A DNA stretch of 64,000 nucleotides from Dehalococcoidia bacterium (GTDB lineage Bacteria > Chloroflexota > Dehalococcoidia > Tepidiformales > Tepidiformaceae), in contig JADZEI010000022.1 of NCBI GenBank assembly GCA_020850615.1, positions 1 through 64,000 of the forward strand, given 5' to 3'. Shown here piece after piece: positions 35,479-44,370 of this stretch; within the stretch, counting starts at the first letter, position 1; the number at the start of each line of letters is the position of its first letter. The notes under the pieces were generated by a model. It was not told where the DNA came from, made no database searches, and saw only the letters and a list, made by a program, of their open reading frames with translations. The translations under genes were made by a program, and so were the position numbers.

Positions 35479-36039
35479 ATGGGATTCCCCGGGGTTGGCG
35501 ATCTGGGCAGCTTCTACATCCCGCCCCCGGTTGGGGCGCTCGAACTGAACCTGAACGACGAATGGCGCGCGCGCTTCACCGAGGCGGACGAGCTGCCGCC
35601 GAACGCGCCCGTCCAGTACGGGTACGCCATCGTGTTCAAGGGCGACCGCGGCTACGTCTGCCGCGCGGGCGACGACGCGGTCTGGGGCGTGGTCGAGGGG
35701 CCGTTCTCCGAAGGCGAGCAGACGCAGGAATGGCTCGAACGGGCCGTCCGCGAGCAGCTGGGCGCGACCATCGCGAAGTGCGAGCTGTTCGGCTACCTGG
35801 ACTGCAAGGCCACGAGCCACAACCCGCAGTTCGAAGCCGGGGCCGTGACCGTGCGCGCGCTCTACCTGGTGGCGGCGGAGGAGGTCGGGGAGATCCCGGA
35901 CGACTCGCCGTATGCGCGGCGGCGCCTGCCGCTCAACGAGCACGCCCGCGCCGTCCGCGACCGCTATCCGGAGCTCGTGAAGTACATGTCGATCGGGCTG
36001 AACCGCTACAACGTCTGGCGGGCGAAGGGCGAGGCGTAG
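35479..36039 (+). CDS. Hypothetical protein with degenerate Nudix-like fold
   Basis: A 186-aa protein of unknown function. Around residues 70-100 the sequence GPFSEGEQTQEWLERAVREQLGATI keeps G-x5-E and an RE pair but has a longer spacer and lacks the EExG end of a Nudix box. The following FGYLDCKAT and VTVRALYLVA resemble Nudix strands. Catalysis by the usual mechanism is therefore doubtful, and it could be a sensor or binding domain. The last third (YPELVKYMSIGLNRYNVWRA) is helical. The ATG has GGAGGG before it, three bases after the YgfZ-like stop. Convergent with the metalloprotein gene with three bases between stops. Confidence 0.45.
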   Translation: MGFPGVGDLGSFYIPPPVGALELNLNDEWRARFTEADELPPNAPVQYGYAIVFKGDRGYVCRAGDDAVWGVVEGPFSEGEQTQEWLERAVREQLGATIAKCELFGYLDCKATSHNPQFEAGAVTVRALYLVAAEEVGEIPDDSPYARRRLPLNEHARAVRDRYPELVKYMSIGLNRYNVWRAKGEA

Positions 36040-36042
36040 CCG

Positions 36043-36888
36043 CTACTCGCCCGAGTAGACGCGGTCGACGAGCTCGAAGAGCGCGGGGTCGTAGCGTTCC
36101 AGCCAGTCGCGGTCCTGGATGCCGCGAAGGTCGGCGTGGATGAAGTACGCCTGCGTGGCTTCGGCGAAGTACTCGTGGTGGTTCGTTGCGGCGTAGGCGT
36201 CGCGATAGCGGCCGGCGCTGAGCGCGGCCTGGTAGAGGATGCGCGTCTCAATGTAGTCGGCCGGGGAGATGGACCAGTTCTGCACGAGGTGGCCGAGCTC
36301 GTGGTAGAGCACGTTGAGCCCGGCACAGGGGCCCGAGCGGTCGCCGAGCAGGTCCAGCTCGTTCACGGTGACGATCGGGTAGTCCGCGCGGTCGGCGACG
36401 CCGCAGGCGTGGTCGAACACGTCCGTCTGGGACGTGCCGTCGAGGCAGTCGAACTCGGGCAGGTCGAGGATGCGCTGGCCGGGCTCGGCGACGACGACGT
36501 AGGCGCCCTCCTCGGCCAGGATGTCCTCCAGGTCGTTCTCCGCGAAGACGTGCTCGACCGTCTGACGGGCGATTTCGAGCGCTTCGGGCGAGACGCCGGC
36601 CGGGGCGACGATGGCGAGCCCGGCGGCGTCGGTGCGCTGTGTGTAGAGGGCCGGGAACGTCTGCGGCGCGCCGGGCGCGGGGCGGTGGAGCACGCCCTGG
36701 CAGACGTTGCCCTCGGCGGGGAGGCGGGCACTGGCCTCGCGGGTGGGGGTGGGGCTGGGCTTGGAGGTCTCCTGCGTCGCGGCCCGTCCGGGCGCGCCCG
36801 TGTCGTCTCGCGGCGAAAGCGTGAGCACCATGGCGGCGACGGCCATGGCTGCGGCCAGGGGGAGGAGGATGACGGCGAGGATGCGCAC
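36043..36888 (-). CDS. Secreted or membrane-anchored putative zinc metallopeptidase (HELGH)
   Basis: A 281-aa protein with an uncleaved signal-anchor or signal peptide (MRILAVILLPLAAAMAVAAM), a Pro/Thr-rich linker and a mature domain with the zinc motif LYHELGHLVQNW near residue 205 and a downstream HHEYFAEATQAYF that can supply the third ligand Glu of gluzincin-type enzymes. Cysteines are paired in the mature domain, as expected outside the cytoplasm. Substrate unknown; it could be a cell-wall or toxin-like protease. It is separated from the SIMPL gene by a hairpin. Confidence 0.65.
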   Translation of the reverse strand: MRILAVILLPLAAAMAVAAMVLTLSPRDDTGAPGRAATQETSKPSPTPTREASARLPAEGNVCQGVLHRPAPGAPQTFPALYTQRTDAAGLAIVAPAGVSPEALEIARQTVEHVFAENDLEDILAEEGAYVVVAEPGQRILDLPEFDCLDGTSQTDVFDHACGVADRADYPIVTVNELDLLGDRSGPCAGLNVLYHELGHLVQNWSISPADYIETRILYQAALSAGRYRDAYAATNHHEYFAEATQAYFIHADLRGIQDRDWLERYDPALFELVDRVYSGE

Positions 36889-36914
36889 GCAAGAAGCTTG
36901 AGGTTTCGGACACC

Positions 36915-36930
36915 CCCGCGTAAACGCGGG
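36915..36930 (-). terminator. Hairpin CCCGCG-tttA-CGCGGG after the SIMPL gene
   Basis: Perfect 6-bp stem with a 4-nt loop 36 nt after the SIMPL stop and 27 nt before the metallopeptidase ATG. No U-tract follows, so termination is only suggested. Confidence 0.5.
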
Positions 36931-36965
36931 TTCGCCCGAGTCCTTACAACTCCCTTACGGAGCTG

Positions 36966-37712
36966 TCACTCGGCGATGGCCCAGCGCACGACCACATTCA
37001 CGCGGATAGTCCCGGAGCCGGTCTCGATCGGCGTCGACGAGTAGGCACTGCCGGTGGCGGGTATCGCCACATCGGCCAGGCGGAGGACGTCGATGGGCTG
37101 CGCCGTCTGCACGTCTTCGCTAATGGCGATGGGCGCGCCGAGGGTGACGCCGCCGAGCCGGGCGAGCTGCTCCGCCTTCGCTTTCGCGTCGGCCATGGCG
37201 CGCTCGCGGGCGGTCGCCTTCGCCTCGGTGTCGTCGTCGAGCTGGAAGGCGACGCCCTGGAGGCGGGAGGCATCGCCGCCGGCGTCGATCGCCTGGTCGA
37301 TGGTCGCGTTCAGGCGCGAGAGGTCGCGCACCTTCACCGAGAGCGTGTTCGTCACGATGTAGCCCACGACGGTCGGCTGGCCGCCGCCAGAGGGGTAGTT
37401 GTACTCGGGCTGGACATAGAGCGCGGCGGTCTGGATGTCGGCATCGGCGACGCCGTTGCTTTTGACCGAGGCGATGACCGCAGCGGCGAGCTGCGCCGCC
37501 TCCTCGCGGGCGGTGCCCACGGCCGGGGAGCGGACCTCCACGCCGACAGTGAAAACGGCGATGTCCGGCGGGACGTTGATCTCGCCGACGCCGGCGACGG
37601 TGACACCCATGGCCTCTTCCTCCGGCATGACGGTGGTGTTCGTGTCGCCCTCGCAGGCGGCGAAGAGTGCAGCCACGGGCAGCAGGCCCAGGATGATGGC
37701 GGCGCGTTTCAT
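36966..37712 (-). CDS. SIMPL/DUF541 domain lipoprotein
   Basis: A 248-aa lipoprotein with a signal peptide ending in the lipobox LFAAC (Cys20), then a periplasm- or surface-facing SIMPL (DUF541) domain: VTVAGVGEINVPPDIAVFTV, then VKVRDLSRLNATIDQAIDAG, and a terminal NVVVRWAIAE strand. These proteins are often linked to oxidative or envelope stress; mechanism unknown. The start overlaps the anti-sigma stop by 4 nt. As the third gene of the sigma operon it may be part of the sensing output. Confidence 0.82.
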   Translation of the reverse strand: MKRAAIILGLLPVAALFAACEGDTNTTVMPEEEAMGVTVAGVGEINVPPDIAVFTVGVEVRSPAVGTAREEAAQLAAAVIASVKSNGVADADIQTAALYVQPEYNYPSGGGQPTVVGYIVTNTLSVKVRDLSRLNATIDQAIDAGGDASRLQGVAFQLDDDTEAKATARERAMADAKAKAEQLARLGGVTLGAPIAISEDVQTAQPIDVLRLADVAIPATGSAYSSTPIETGSGTIRVNVVVRWAIAE

Positions 37713-38614
37713 GTCCGGCTCCTGATGCCACGGGCGGCGAAGAAGGCGAGCGCGGCCGCGCCGATGGCGATGCTGGCGAAGACCGCTTCGAACGCGCGGA
37801 GCGTGGTTTTCGAGCGGTCATGGCTGATTGCGGTGCCCGGGCCGGGCGCGATGGCGTCCGGTGCGCCGGCGCCCGTGTCGTATGCGTTGGCGGCGCTGGT
37901 GACGTCGTTGGTGGTGCGCTGCTCGACGGTGCTGTCGTCCGCGGGCGCCTCGGTCGTGGGCTGGCCGCCGGTTGCGGGCGGGGGAGGCGTCTGCTGGGGG
38001 GTGGCCTCCGGGACGGACTGGCCGCTCACGCCGCCGCCCTCGACCGTCGGCAGGGCGGGCATGGTGCTGCTGGGCTCGGCGGCACCGGTCTCCCGGTCGC
38101 CCTCGAACATCTCGCCGGCGTCCTCCGGCGTCCCGGCCGCGGAGGACATGGTGGTCATGGCCTCCTGGGTGGCGCCGGCGCCGGCATCGGCCGCGACCTG
38201 GTCGTCGTCGCCATCGTCAGCGACACCGGCGAAGTCGACGGTGAGCAGGGCGAAGAAGCCGAGCGCGGCCACGGCGGCCGTGACCTGGGCGAAACGGAGC
38301 GCCATCACGGGCGCGGGCGGCCGGATGGGCGCAGCGACGACGACCGGGCGCGCGGGGTTCGCCGCCGGGCGGCTGCGGGCCTCGGCCGCCATCTCGGGCG
38401 TTATCGCGAAGCTGCGCGGGGCCGGGCGCTCCGGCAGGCCGCGGAGCAGCGTGCGCGTGGCGCGGTGCTCTTCGACGGCGCCGGAGCAGGCGGCGCAGCT
38501 GGCGAGGTGCCGTTCGAACGCGGCGCGGCCGCCGCTGTCGAGCGAGCCATCGACGTACCCGTGCAGGCGCCGCTCCCACCTCTCATGCCCACCAAGCCAT
38601 GCCGGACGATTCAT
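37709..38614 (-). CDS. Zinc-dependent anti-sigma factor with two membrane segments
   Basis: A 301-aa ZAS-type anti-sigma factor. The zf-HC2 motif H36-x3-C40-x2-C43 (ERHLASCAACSG) in the N-terminal cytoplasmic domain would bind the sigma factor. A membrane segment lies near residues 103-125 (AQVTAAVAALGFFALLTVDF) and another near the C-terminus (AVFASIAIGAAALAFFA), with a Thr/Pro/Glu-rich extracytoplasmic region between. Release of the sigma factor would follow proteolysis or redox loss of zinc. The ATG overlaps the sigma stop and the SIMPL start. Confidence 0.85.
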   Translation of the reverse strand: MNRPAWLGGHERWERRLHGYVDGSLDSGGRAAFERHLASCAACSGAVEEHRATRTLLRGLPERPAPRSFAITPEMAAEARSRPAANPARPVVVAAPIRPPAPVMALRFAQVTAAVAALGFFALLTVDFAGVADDGDDDQVAADAGAGATQEAMTTMSSAAGTPEDAGEMFEGDRETGAAEPSSTMPALPTVEGGGVSGQSVPEATPQQTPPPPATGGQPTTEAPADDSTVEQRTTNDVTSAANAYDTGAGAPDAIAPGPGTAISHDRSKTTLRAFEAVFASIAIGAAALAFFAARGIRSRT

Positions 38615-39237
38615 TCTTCCCTCACCCGAACCAGACGACGGATCGCCCCCGAAAGTTCCGGGCGCTGCAGGACCAGGTTTCGGAGGCGCTCGCGGCCGCG
38701 GTGGATGCGCGACTTGATCGTGCCCACAGAGGTCCCGGTCAACCGTGCCACCTCTTCGTACTGGAAGTCGTAAACATCGACGAGGAGGACGGCCTGGCGC
38801 TGTTCGAAGGGGATTTCGAGGAGGAGCTGTTCGAGCTCGGCACCAAATTCGTGGCGTTCGATGATGTCGAGTGCACCTTCGTGGGGATCTGGCACCTCAA
38901 CGGGAAGGTCATTCCTGTCGAATATCGCTGAGAGTGACGCTGCCTGGTCCTTTCGGCGGCGCCTTCGGAGCTCGTCTTTGCTTTCGTTCGCGGCAATGCG
39001 CAGCAGCCAGCTGCGGAAGTTGCCGCCTTCGAAGCGGTCGAGCGACCGGTACGCCGAAAGGAACGCCTCCTGCGTCGCGTCTTCGGCCGATTGCGACTGG
39101 CCGAGAATGCGGAAGCAGAGGCTGTACACAGCCGACTGGTGGCGCTCGACGAGCCTGTTGAAGGCGTCGAGACTGCCGTCTTTGGCTAGTAGGACAAGTC
39201 GCTCGTCGGGGGGGTCCAGCCCAACACCCATGCCCAT
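38611..39237 (-). CDS. ECF RNA polymerase sigma factor
   Basis: A 208-aa sigma-70 family ECF factor. Region 2 has DAFNRLVERHQSAVYSLCFR and SAEDATQEAFLSAYRSLDRF, and region 4 has QRQAVLLVDVYDFQYEEVAR and GTSVGTIKSRIHRGRERL, the HTH contacting the -35 element. It is co-transcribed with its anti-sigma factor and a lipoprotein, and divergent from the giant signal peptidase gene, so that gene and its own operon are natural candidate targets. The GTG/ATG region around 39237 contains two possible starts (MGMGV); the first is used. Confidence 0.9.
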   Translation of the reverse strand: MGMGVGLDPPDERLVLLAKDGSLDAFNRLVERHQSAVYSLCFRILGQSQSAEDATQEAFLSAYRSLDRFEGGNFRSWLLRIAANESKDELRRRRRKDQAASLSAIFDRNDLPVEVPDPHEGALDIIERHEFGAELEQLLLEIPFEQRQAVLLVDVYDFQYEEVARLTGTSVGTIKSRIHRGRERLRNLVLQRPELSGAIRRLVRVREE

Positions 39238-39251
39238 CGCAGGGCGAGGGT

Positions 39252-39264
39252 AGGTGAATCACCT
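39252..39264. promoter_or_regulatory. Perfect palindrome AGGTGA-A-TCACCT between sigma operon and giant signal peptidase gene
   Basis: A 6-1-6 inverted repeat lies 15 nt upstream of the ECF sigma start and 58 nt upstream of the divergent gene. Its position suggests a shared operator. The regulator is unknown. Confidence 0.45.
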
Positions 39265-39321
39265 GTTAAGGGCGACCACAACCCCCGGCAACCGGTGCAC
39301 GCGGGAGGCTGTGGTACGCTG

Positions 39322-42300
39322 ATGAAGATGGAGCAGGACGGCGAAAGCCGCGAGGACGAAGGCCTCGAAACCGAATCCGACGGCGGGTGGTATTTCGATC
39401 TGCCGAACGGCGCATGGGAACGCCAGGAAGCGAAAAACCGCCAACTGCGCCAGAGCGTCCGGGACAACATCGACGAATCCGTTGAGGCCGCGCCCCCCGA
39501 CCCGTTCAAGGGCAAGTCCCGGGGGCTGTTCGGACGGCAGCGGAAGGACGAAGAGGAAGCCGGCGGCGGGCGGTCGATCGCTGGCGGCAAGTGGACGCTG
39601 AACCGCAACCAGGGGTCGATCGACGACTCTGCGGCGCCCGACAGCGGGGCTGCTCCGCGGGCCGAAGCACCACCGCCACCACCGGCGGGCGACGACCTGT
39701 TCGCATCGTTCCGGAAGCGCGACGACGAACCGGCCGGTCCGGCCGGGGAATACAGTACCGAGCCGCTGATCCCGCGGCGCCGCCAGCTCGACGACCAGCC
39801 GGCCGGCTGGCAGGCGCCGGCTGGCGATGACGGCGAGACCGACTCGCTCAGCATGATGCGCAGCTGGGCGCTGAGCCGCGGGGAGTCTGGCGGGCACCCC
39901 GAGCCGTTCGTGCTCGGCGGTTCGAAGCCACAGCACCACGTGGTGCTGCCGCCCGTCACGCCGCAGCGCGAGGAGACGCCGCCCGAGGAGGCGCCGGTCA
40001 CGAACCTGCGCGACTGGGCGCTCCGCCACCGCTCGCAGCAGGAGGCGGACGAGGCGCCGGCGCCGAAGGGCGAGGGCGACGAGCCAACCCGCTGGGACGA
40101 GATGTTCGGTGCGGAGCCCGCCGAAGGCGGCGCAACGCTCGACAGCATGCGCGCCTGGGCGACCGGCGAGATGCAGACCGGCCTGGTCAAGGCCGACGAC
40201 GATGACGACGCGCCCCGCGAAGTCCCGGCCGAGTTCCTGAAGCCGTTCGAGTGGGAGGACGGCGATGGCACCGGCGACGAGGCCGCCGTCGCGTCCGACA
40301 GCGCGCCGACGGAGGAGCAGGACGCCGCCGCGCCGTGGACGCTGCACGCGGTGCCCGCCGAAGAGGACCTGCCGGCTCCCGCGGAGGAGCCCGTGGCCGA
40401 GCCGGCCTGGGAGCCCGCGGCCGCCACGGTGGTCGAGATGCCCGGCGATGACGACGAGCGGGCCTGGGAGCCTTCGGCGACGCCGATACAGCCGCTTACG
40501 AACTCCTGGGCGACGATGGGCCTGGACGACGAGACGGTGCTCCCGGGGCCTGAATCGGGTGCCGAAGAGAAGAAGCCCGGGCTCATGGGACGGCTGTTCG
40601 GCCGGAAGAAGAAGCAGGAACAGAAGCAGCCGGAGCCGGCCGAAGAGCCGACCTTCGGCGACACCTGGACGCTGGCCGACGAGGAACTCGGCACGCTCGC
40701 CGCGGCGCGGTCCGTCCCGTCGTCCGGGTGGGTTGAGGGCGAAGCGCGGACCGACTGGGTCGCCGAGGACGGCGACGACGACAGTGGTACCGCGGGCGAC
40801 GCCGGCGACAGCTGGACGTGGGAGCCCCACGCGGAGAGCGACGCCGCCCCGGCTGAGGTATCGCACGAGGACGAACCAGCTGCTGCGGCGCTCGAATCGG
40901 ACGACATGGACGGCTGGAACTGGGAGCCGCGGACGGGAGCGGTCGCCGCGGAGCCACCCACCGAAACCTTCGCGGCCAACGTGGCCGACGAGGAGGTCGC
41001 CGACGGCGTGACGCCGGAACCGGCCCTCGCCGAGGCGAGTGCCGACGAGGCGACTGAAGACGAGGTGGCTGCGTGGGACCCGGAGCCGTTCGAAGCCGTA
41101 GTGCCCGCGCATGCGGTGCCCGCGGAGGAATACGCTGCCCCCGCCCTGAACCACGAAGATGCTACTGTGGCCGGGATGCCCGAGCCGGGACCCGACGCGG
41201 ATCGCTTCGACGAGCCCGCCCACGACGCCGACGACGCGGAGTGGGAGGCGCGCCCGGCCGCGGCCTGGGACGAGACCGCGCCCACAGCCGCCATCGACAG
41301 CGGCGAGCCAGACGAACCGATGGCGCCCGCGTGGCAGGCGACGGTCGCGGACGAGCCGGCCGCGGCCTGGGAGCCGCAGGCGGTTGCCGATGACGGCGGC
41401 CCCGACGAGAGCATCTCGCCCGCATGGCCGGCAGCGGCCGCCGAAGCTGGCGACGAAGTCGCCGCGGGCTTCCAGTGGGAGCTCCCGCTCGAATCGCCCG
41501 CCGCACACGCCGAGCCGGTCGCTGAGGTGACCGAGGGGGCGCCCTTGACGCCCGCGTGGCAGGCGCCCGTGGCCGCGTGGGACGACGAATCGGACGACGC
41601 GGTCGTGCCGTGGCAGGTGTCAGAGCCGGTCGCAGAGGTGACCGAGGACGCGCCGGAAATGCCGGCGTGGCAGGCGCCCGTGGCCGCCTGGGACGCCGAG
41701 ACGGACGAGACGGTCGTGCCGTGGCAGGTGGCCGGGCCGGTCGCTGAGGTGACCGAGGACGTGCCGGAAACGCCCGCGTGGCAGGCGCCCGTGGCGTCGT
41801 GGGACGATGAATCGGACGACGCGGTCGTGCCGTGGCAGACGGCTGAGCCGGTCGCGGAGGTGACGGAAGCAGCGGCCGAGACGCCCGCGTGGCAGGCGCC
41901 CGTGGCCGCGTGGGACGAGGAATCGACCGACACGGTCATGCCGTGGCAGGTGGTCGGGCCGGTCGCTGAGGTGACCGAGGACGTGCCGGAGACGCCCTCG
42001 TGGTCGGCGCCCGTGGCCTCGTCGGACGACGGATCGGACGAGACGGTCGTGCCGTGGCAGGTGTCAGAGCCGGTCGCGGAGGTGGCCGAGGAGGCGCCGG
42101 AGACGCCCGCGTGGTCGGCGCCCGTGGCCTCGTGGGACGACGCATCGGATGACACGGTGGTGCCGTGGCAGGTGGCCGAGCCGGTCGCTGAGGTGGCCGA
42201 CGAGGCGCCGGAGGTGCCCGCGTGGTCGGCGCCCGTGGCCGCGTGGGACGACGAGTCGTCCGACACGGTCGTGCCGTGGCAGGTGTCAGAGCCGGTCGCT

Positions 42301-44364
42301 GAGGTGACCGAGGGGGCGCCTGAGACGCCTGCGTGGCAGACACCGGCGGCCGCCTGGGACGACGAATCGGACGACACGGTCGTGCCGTGGCAGGTGGCCG
42401 GGCCGGTCGCGGAGGTGTCCGAGGAGGCGCCGGAGACGCCCGCGTGGTCGGCGCCGGTGGCATCGTGGGACGACGGATCGGACGACGCGGTCGTGCCATG
42501 GCAGGTGGCCGAGCCGGTTGCTGAGGTGACCGAGGACGCGCCGGAAATGCCGGCGTGGCAGGCGCCTGTGGCCGCGTGGGACGCCGAGACGGACGACACG
42601 GTCGTGCCGTGGCAGGTGGCCGAGCCGGTCGCGGAGGTGACCGAAGCGGCGCCGGAAGTGCCGGCGTGGGAGCTGCCTGGCATCGCTTCGTGGGATGACG
42701 GGCGGGACGAGACCATTGTGCCGTGGCGGGCCGCGGAGCCGGTCGCCGAGTTGGAGGACGAGACGCCGGATGTGCCCGCGTGGGCGGCACCGGCTGCTTC
42801 GTGGCAGGAATCCGGCGACGAGGCCGGCATCCCGTGGGACCCGGGTGCCGGGGACGAAGCCCGCGAACCGGCCTCGATCGAGGCGTACCGCGCCGAACAC
42901 TCACCGCCGCCACCTGTGGAGGAGGACGACCCCTGGGCGTCGTTCATCGCCGCCCGGCGTGCGTCCGGTGAGTCGTTCCCAAAAGGCGAAGTCTCGGCCG
43001 ATAACAACCCGGCCGGCCGGGACGTGTCTCTTTCCGGGGACAACCAGGACTTCAGCACCCCGTCGTATGACGAGGGCGCCGCGACCGTCGCTTCGAGCGA
43101 CTGGACGACCTTCGACGCGGACGCGGGGACTCCCGCCTCCGGGGCGGAGGAGCACAACGACGACCCGTGGGCAGCTGTGGCCGCGGCCAGCGGCTACGGC
43201 GGCGCCCCGGACGAAATCGCGGTCTACCGCGGGCACACGGAGCGTTCGCACACCAATTTCGAAGCGGCAGAGACAGCGCGTCCCAGCTGGGGCGATGAGC
43301 TGGCGCACGAGCCAGCCCCCGAGTGGGCGGGCGAGGAAAGCGACGACGACGTGGTGCTCCGCGCCTTCTACGCGCACGCCAGCGCCGATGAGGACGATAA
43401 CGAGCCGGTCGAGGTGCCGTGGGGCCGCGAGGAAACCCAGGCGGCGTTCGGGCCGATCCTCGGCAGCGAGGCGGCGGACCTCGTCGACGAGGTGAGCGGC
43501 TCGGTGGAGCATGGCGGTGCGTATTCGCGGCCGCCGCAGAGCTGGATGGCGCCCACACCCGCGCCGCGCGTGGCGGAACCGGCGGGCTGGGGGCTGATCC
43601 CGGACGACGAGCCATTCTCGCCCTTCGAGCGCGCGCGCGGCGGCGACAACGAACCTCCGTGGGGGCCGCCCGCGGGCTACGACTTCGATTCCGAGGCGGC
43701 GCCGGCCGCGCGGGGCCACGGCCGCACCAAGACGCTCGTCCGCGAGATCGTGGAGACGGTGCTGCTCGCGGTGCTCGTGTTCCTCTGCGTGCGGGCCAGC
43801 TTCCAGAACTTCAAGGTCGACGGCACGTCGATGTACCCGACGCTCGACGACGGCCAGTTCCTCATCGTCAACAAGCTCGTCTACGCCGAGGTGGACACCG
43901 GCAAGCTCGGTGACTTCCTGCCGTTCATCGGCGCGGGCGAGGGTTCGAAGCACATCTTCCACGGGCCCGAACGGGGCGACATCGTCGTGCTCAAGGACCC
44001 GCGCAACCCGGATACGGACCTGATCAAGCGCGTCATCGGCCTGCCCGGCGACACGATCGAGATCCGGGCCGGGAGGGTGTACATCAACGACTTCCTGCTC
44101 GAAGAGCCGTACATCAAGCAGGAATGGCATGGCAACATGGCGAAGATCCGGATCGCGGAGGGTGAGTTCTTCGTGATGGGCGACAACCGGGAGAACAGCC
44201 TGGACAGCCGCTCATCGATGGTCGGGCTCATCGGCGAGGAGCTGATCATCGGCAAGGCGATGTTCTCGTACTGGCCGACGAGCCACCTCGGGCTGGCCCC
44301 GAACGGGAGCCCGGAGCTGAGCGACAAGCCGACGTTGACCACGCAGCGGATCGACACCCCGTAG
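39322..44364 (+). CDS. Giant signal peptidase I with a ~1470-residue acidic repeat-containing N-terminal region
   Basis: A 1680-aa protein whose last ~210 residues form a complete signal peptidase I and whose first ~1470 residues are an acidic, Ala/Glu/Asp/Pro/Trp-rich, probably disordered region. The catalytic part has a membrane anchor (about 1474-1493), Ser1503 in GTSMYPTL, Lys1569 in DLIKRVIGLPGD and the GDNRENSLDSR box. Eleven copies of a 37-aa repeat lie at about residues 732-1138, each with three Trp. Before them are scattered W-containing motifs (GKWTLN, MRSWALS, DTWTLAD). By the normal N-in topology of signal peptidases with one membrane span, the long arm would be cytoplasmic. Start at 39322 is preferred, with 39328 an alternative preceded by TACGCT at 7 nt. 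Usual length of such enzymes is 170-330 aa. Confidence 0.85.
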   Translation: MKMEQDGESREDEGLETESDGGWYFDLPNGAWERQEAKNRQLRQSVRDNIDESVEAAPPDPFKGKSRGLFGRQRKDEEEAGGGRSIAGGKWTLNRNQGSIDDSAAPDSGAAPRAEAPPPPPAGDDLFASFRKRDDEPAGPAGEYSTEPLIPRRRQLDDQPAGWQAPAGDDGETDSLSMMRSWALSRGESGGHPEPFVLGGSKPQHHVVLPPVTPQREETPPEEAPVTNLRDWALRHRSQQEADEAPAPKGEGDEPTRWDEMFGAEPAEGGATLDSMRAWATGEMQTGLVKADDDDDAPREVPAEFLKPFEWEDGDGTGDEAAVASDSAPTEEQDAAAPWTLHAVPAEEDLPAPAEEPVAEPAWEPAAATVVEMPGDDDERAWEPSATPIQPLTNSWATMGLDDETVLPGPESGAEEKKPGLMGRLFGRKKKQEQKQPEPAEEPTFGDTWTLADEELGTLAAARSVPSSGWVEGEARTDWVAEDGDDDSGTAGDAGDSWTWEPHAESDAAPAEVSHEDEPAAAALESDDMDGWNWEPRTGAVAAEPPTETFAANVADEEVADGVTPEPALAEASADEATEDEVAAWDPEPFEAVVPAHAVPAEEYAAPALNHEDATVAGMPEPGPDADRFDEPAHDADDAEWEARPAAAWDETAPTAAIDSGEPDEPMAPAWQATVADEPAAAWEPQAVADDGGPDESISPAWPAAAAEAGDEVAAGFQWELPLESPAAHAEPVAEVTEGAPLTPAWQAPVAAWDDESDDAVVPWQVSEPVAEVTEDAPEMPAWQAPVAAWDAETDETVVPWQVAGPVAEVTEDVPETPAWQAPVASWDDESDDAVVPWQTAEPVAEVTEAAAETPAWQAPVAAWDEESTDTVMPWQVVGPVAEVTEDVPETPSWSAPVASSDDGSDETVVPWQVSEPVAEVAEEAPETPAWSAPVASWDDASDDTVVPWQVAEPVAEVADEAPEVPAWSAPVAAWDDESSDTVVPWQVSEPVAEVTEGAPETPAWQTPAAAWDDESDDTVVPWQVAGPVAEVSEEAPETPAWSAPVASWDDGSDDAVVPWQVAEPVAEVTEDAPEMPAWQAPVAAWDAETDDTVVPWQVAEPVAEVTEAAPEVPAWELPGIASWDDGRDETIVPWRAAEPVAELEDETPDVPAWAAPAASWQESGDEAGIPWDPGAGDEAREPASIEAYRAEHSPPPPVEEDDPWASFIAARRASGESFPKGEVSADNNPAGRDVSLSGDNQDFSTPSYDEGAATVASSDWTTFDADAGTPASGAEEHNDDPWAAVAAASGYGGAPDEIAVYRGHTERSHTNFEAAETARPSWGDELAHEPAPEWAGEESDDDVVLRAFYAHASADEDDNEPVEVPWGREETQAAFGPILGSEAADLVDEVSGSVEHGGAYSRPPQSWMAPTPAPRVAEPAGWGLIPDDEPFSPFERARGGDNEPPWGPPAGYDFDSEAAPAARGHGRTKTLVREIVETVLLAVLVFLCVRASFQNFKVDGTSMYPTLDDGQFLIVNKLVYAEVDTGKLGDFLPFIGAGEGSKHIFHGPERGDIVVLKDPRNPDTDLIKRVIGLPGDTIEIRAGRVYINDFLLEEPYIKQEWHGNMAKIRIAEGEFFVMGDNRENSLDSRSSMVGLIGEELIIGKAMFSYWPTSHLGLAPNGSPELSDKPTLTTQRIDTP
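41515..42738 (+). repeat. Eleven 111-bp tandem repeats coding 37-aa units
   Basis: Repeat starts (ccggtcgc...gaggtg) fall at exactly 41515, 41626, 41737, 41848, 41959, 42070, 42181, 42292, 42403, 42514 and 42625. The last unit is three bases longer (next boundary 42739) and degenerate. The reading frame is kept throughout. Units share long identical stretches, so copy number may vary between strains or collapse in assemblies. Each unit contains PAW, AAWD or ASWD, and VVPWQ motifs. Confidence 0.95.
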
Positions 44365-44370
44365 TGCGAT

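Noticed and set aside
41515..42738. Regularly spaced repeats considered as a CRISPR array
   Set aside because: Units are 111 bp contiguous coding repeats without variable spacers, and no cas gene is present.
39186..43157. Minus-strand open frame of 1323 codons opposite the giant signal peptidase gene
   Set aside because: It is rich in Ser/Ala repeats that mirror the plus-strand repeat codons, has no family motif, and overlaps sigma and peptidase genes. It is a by-product of repeat and high GC.
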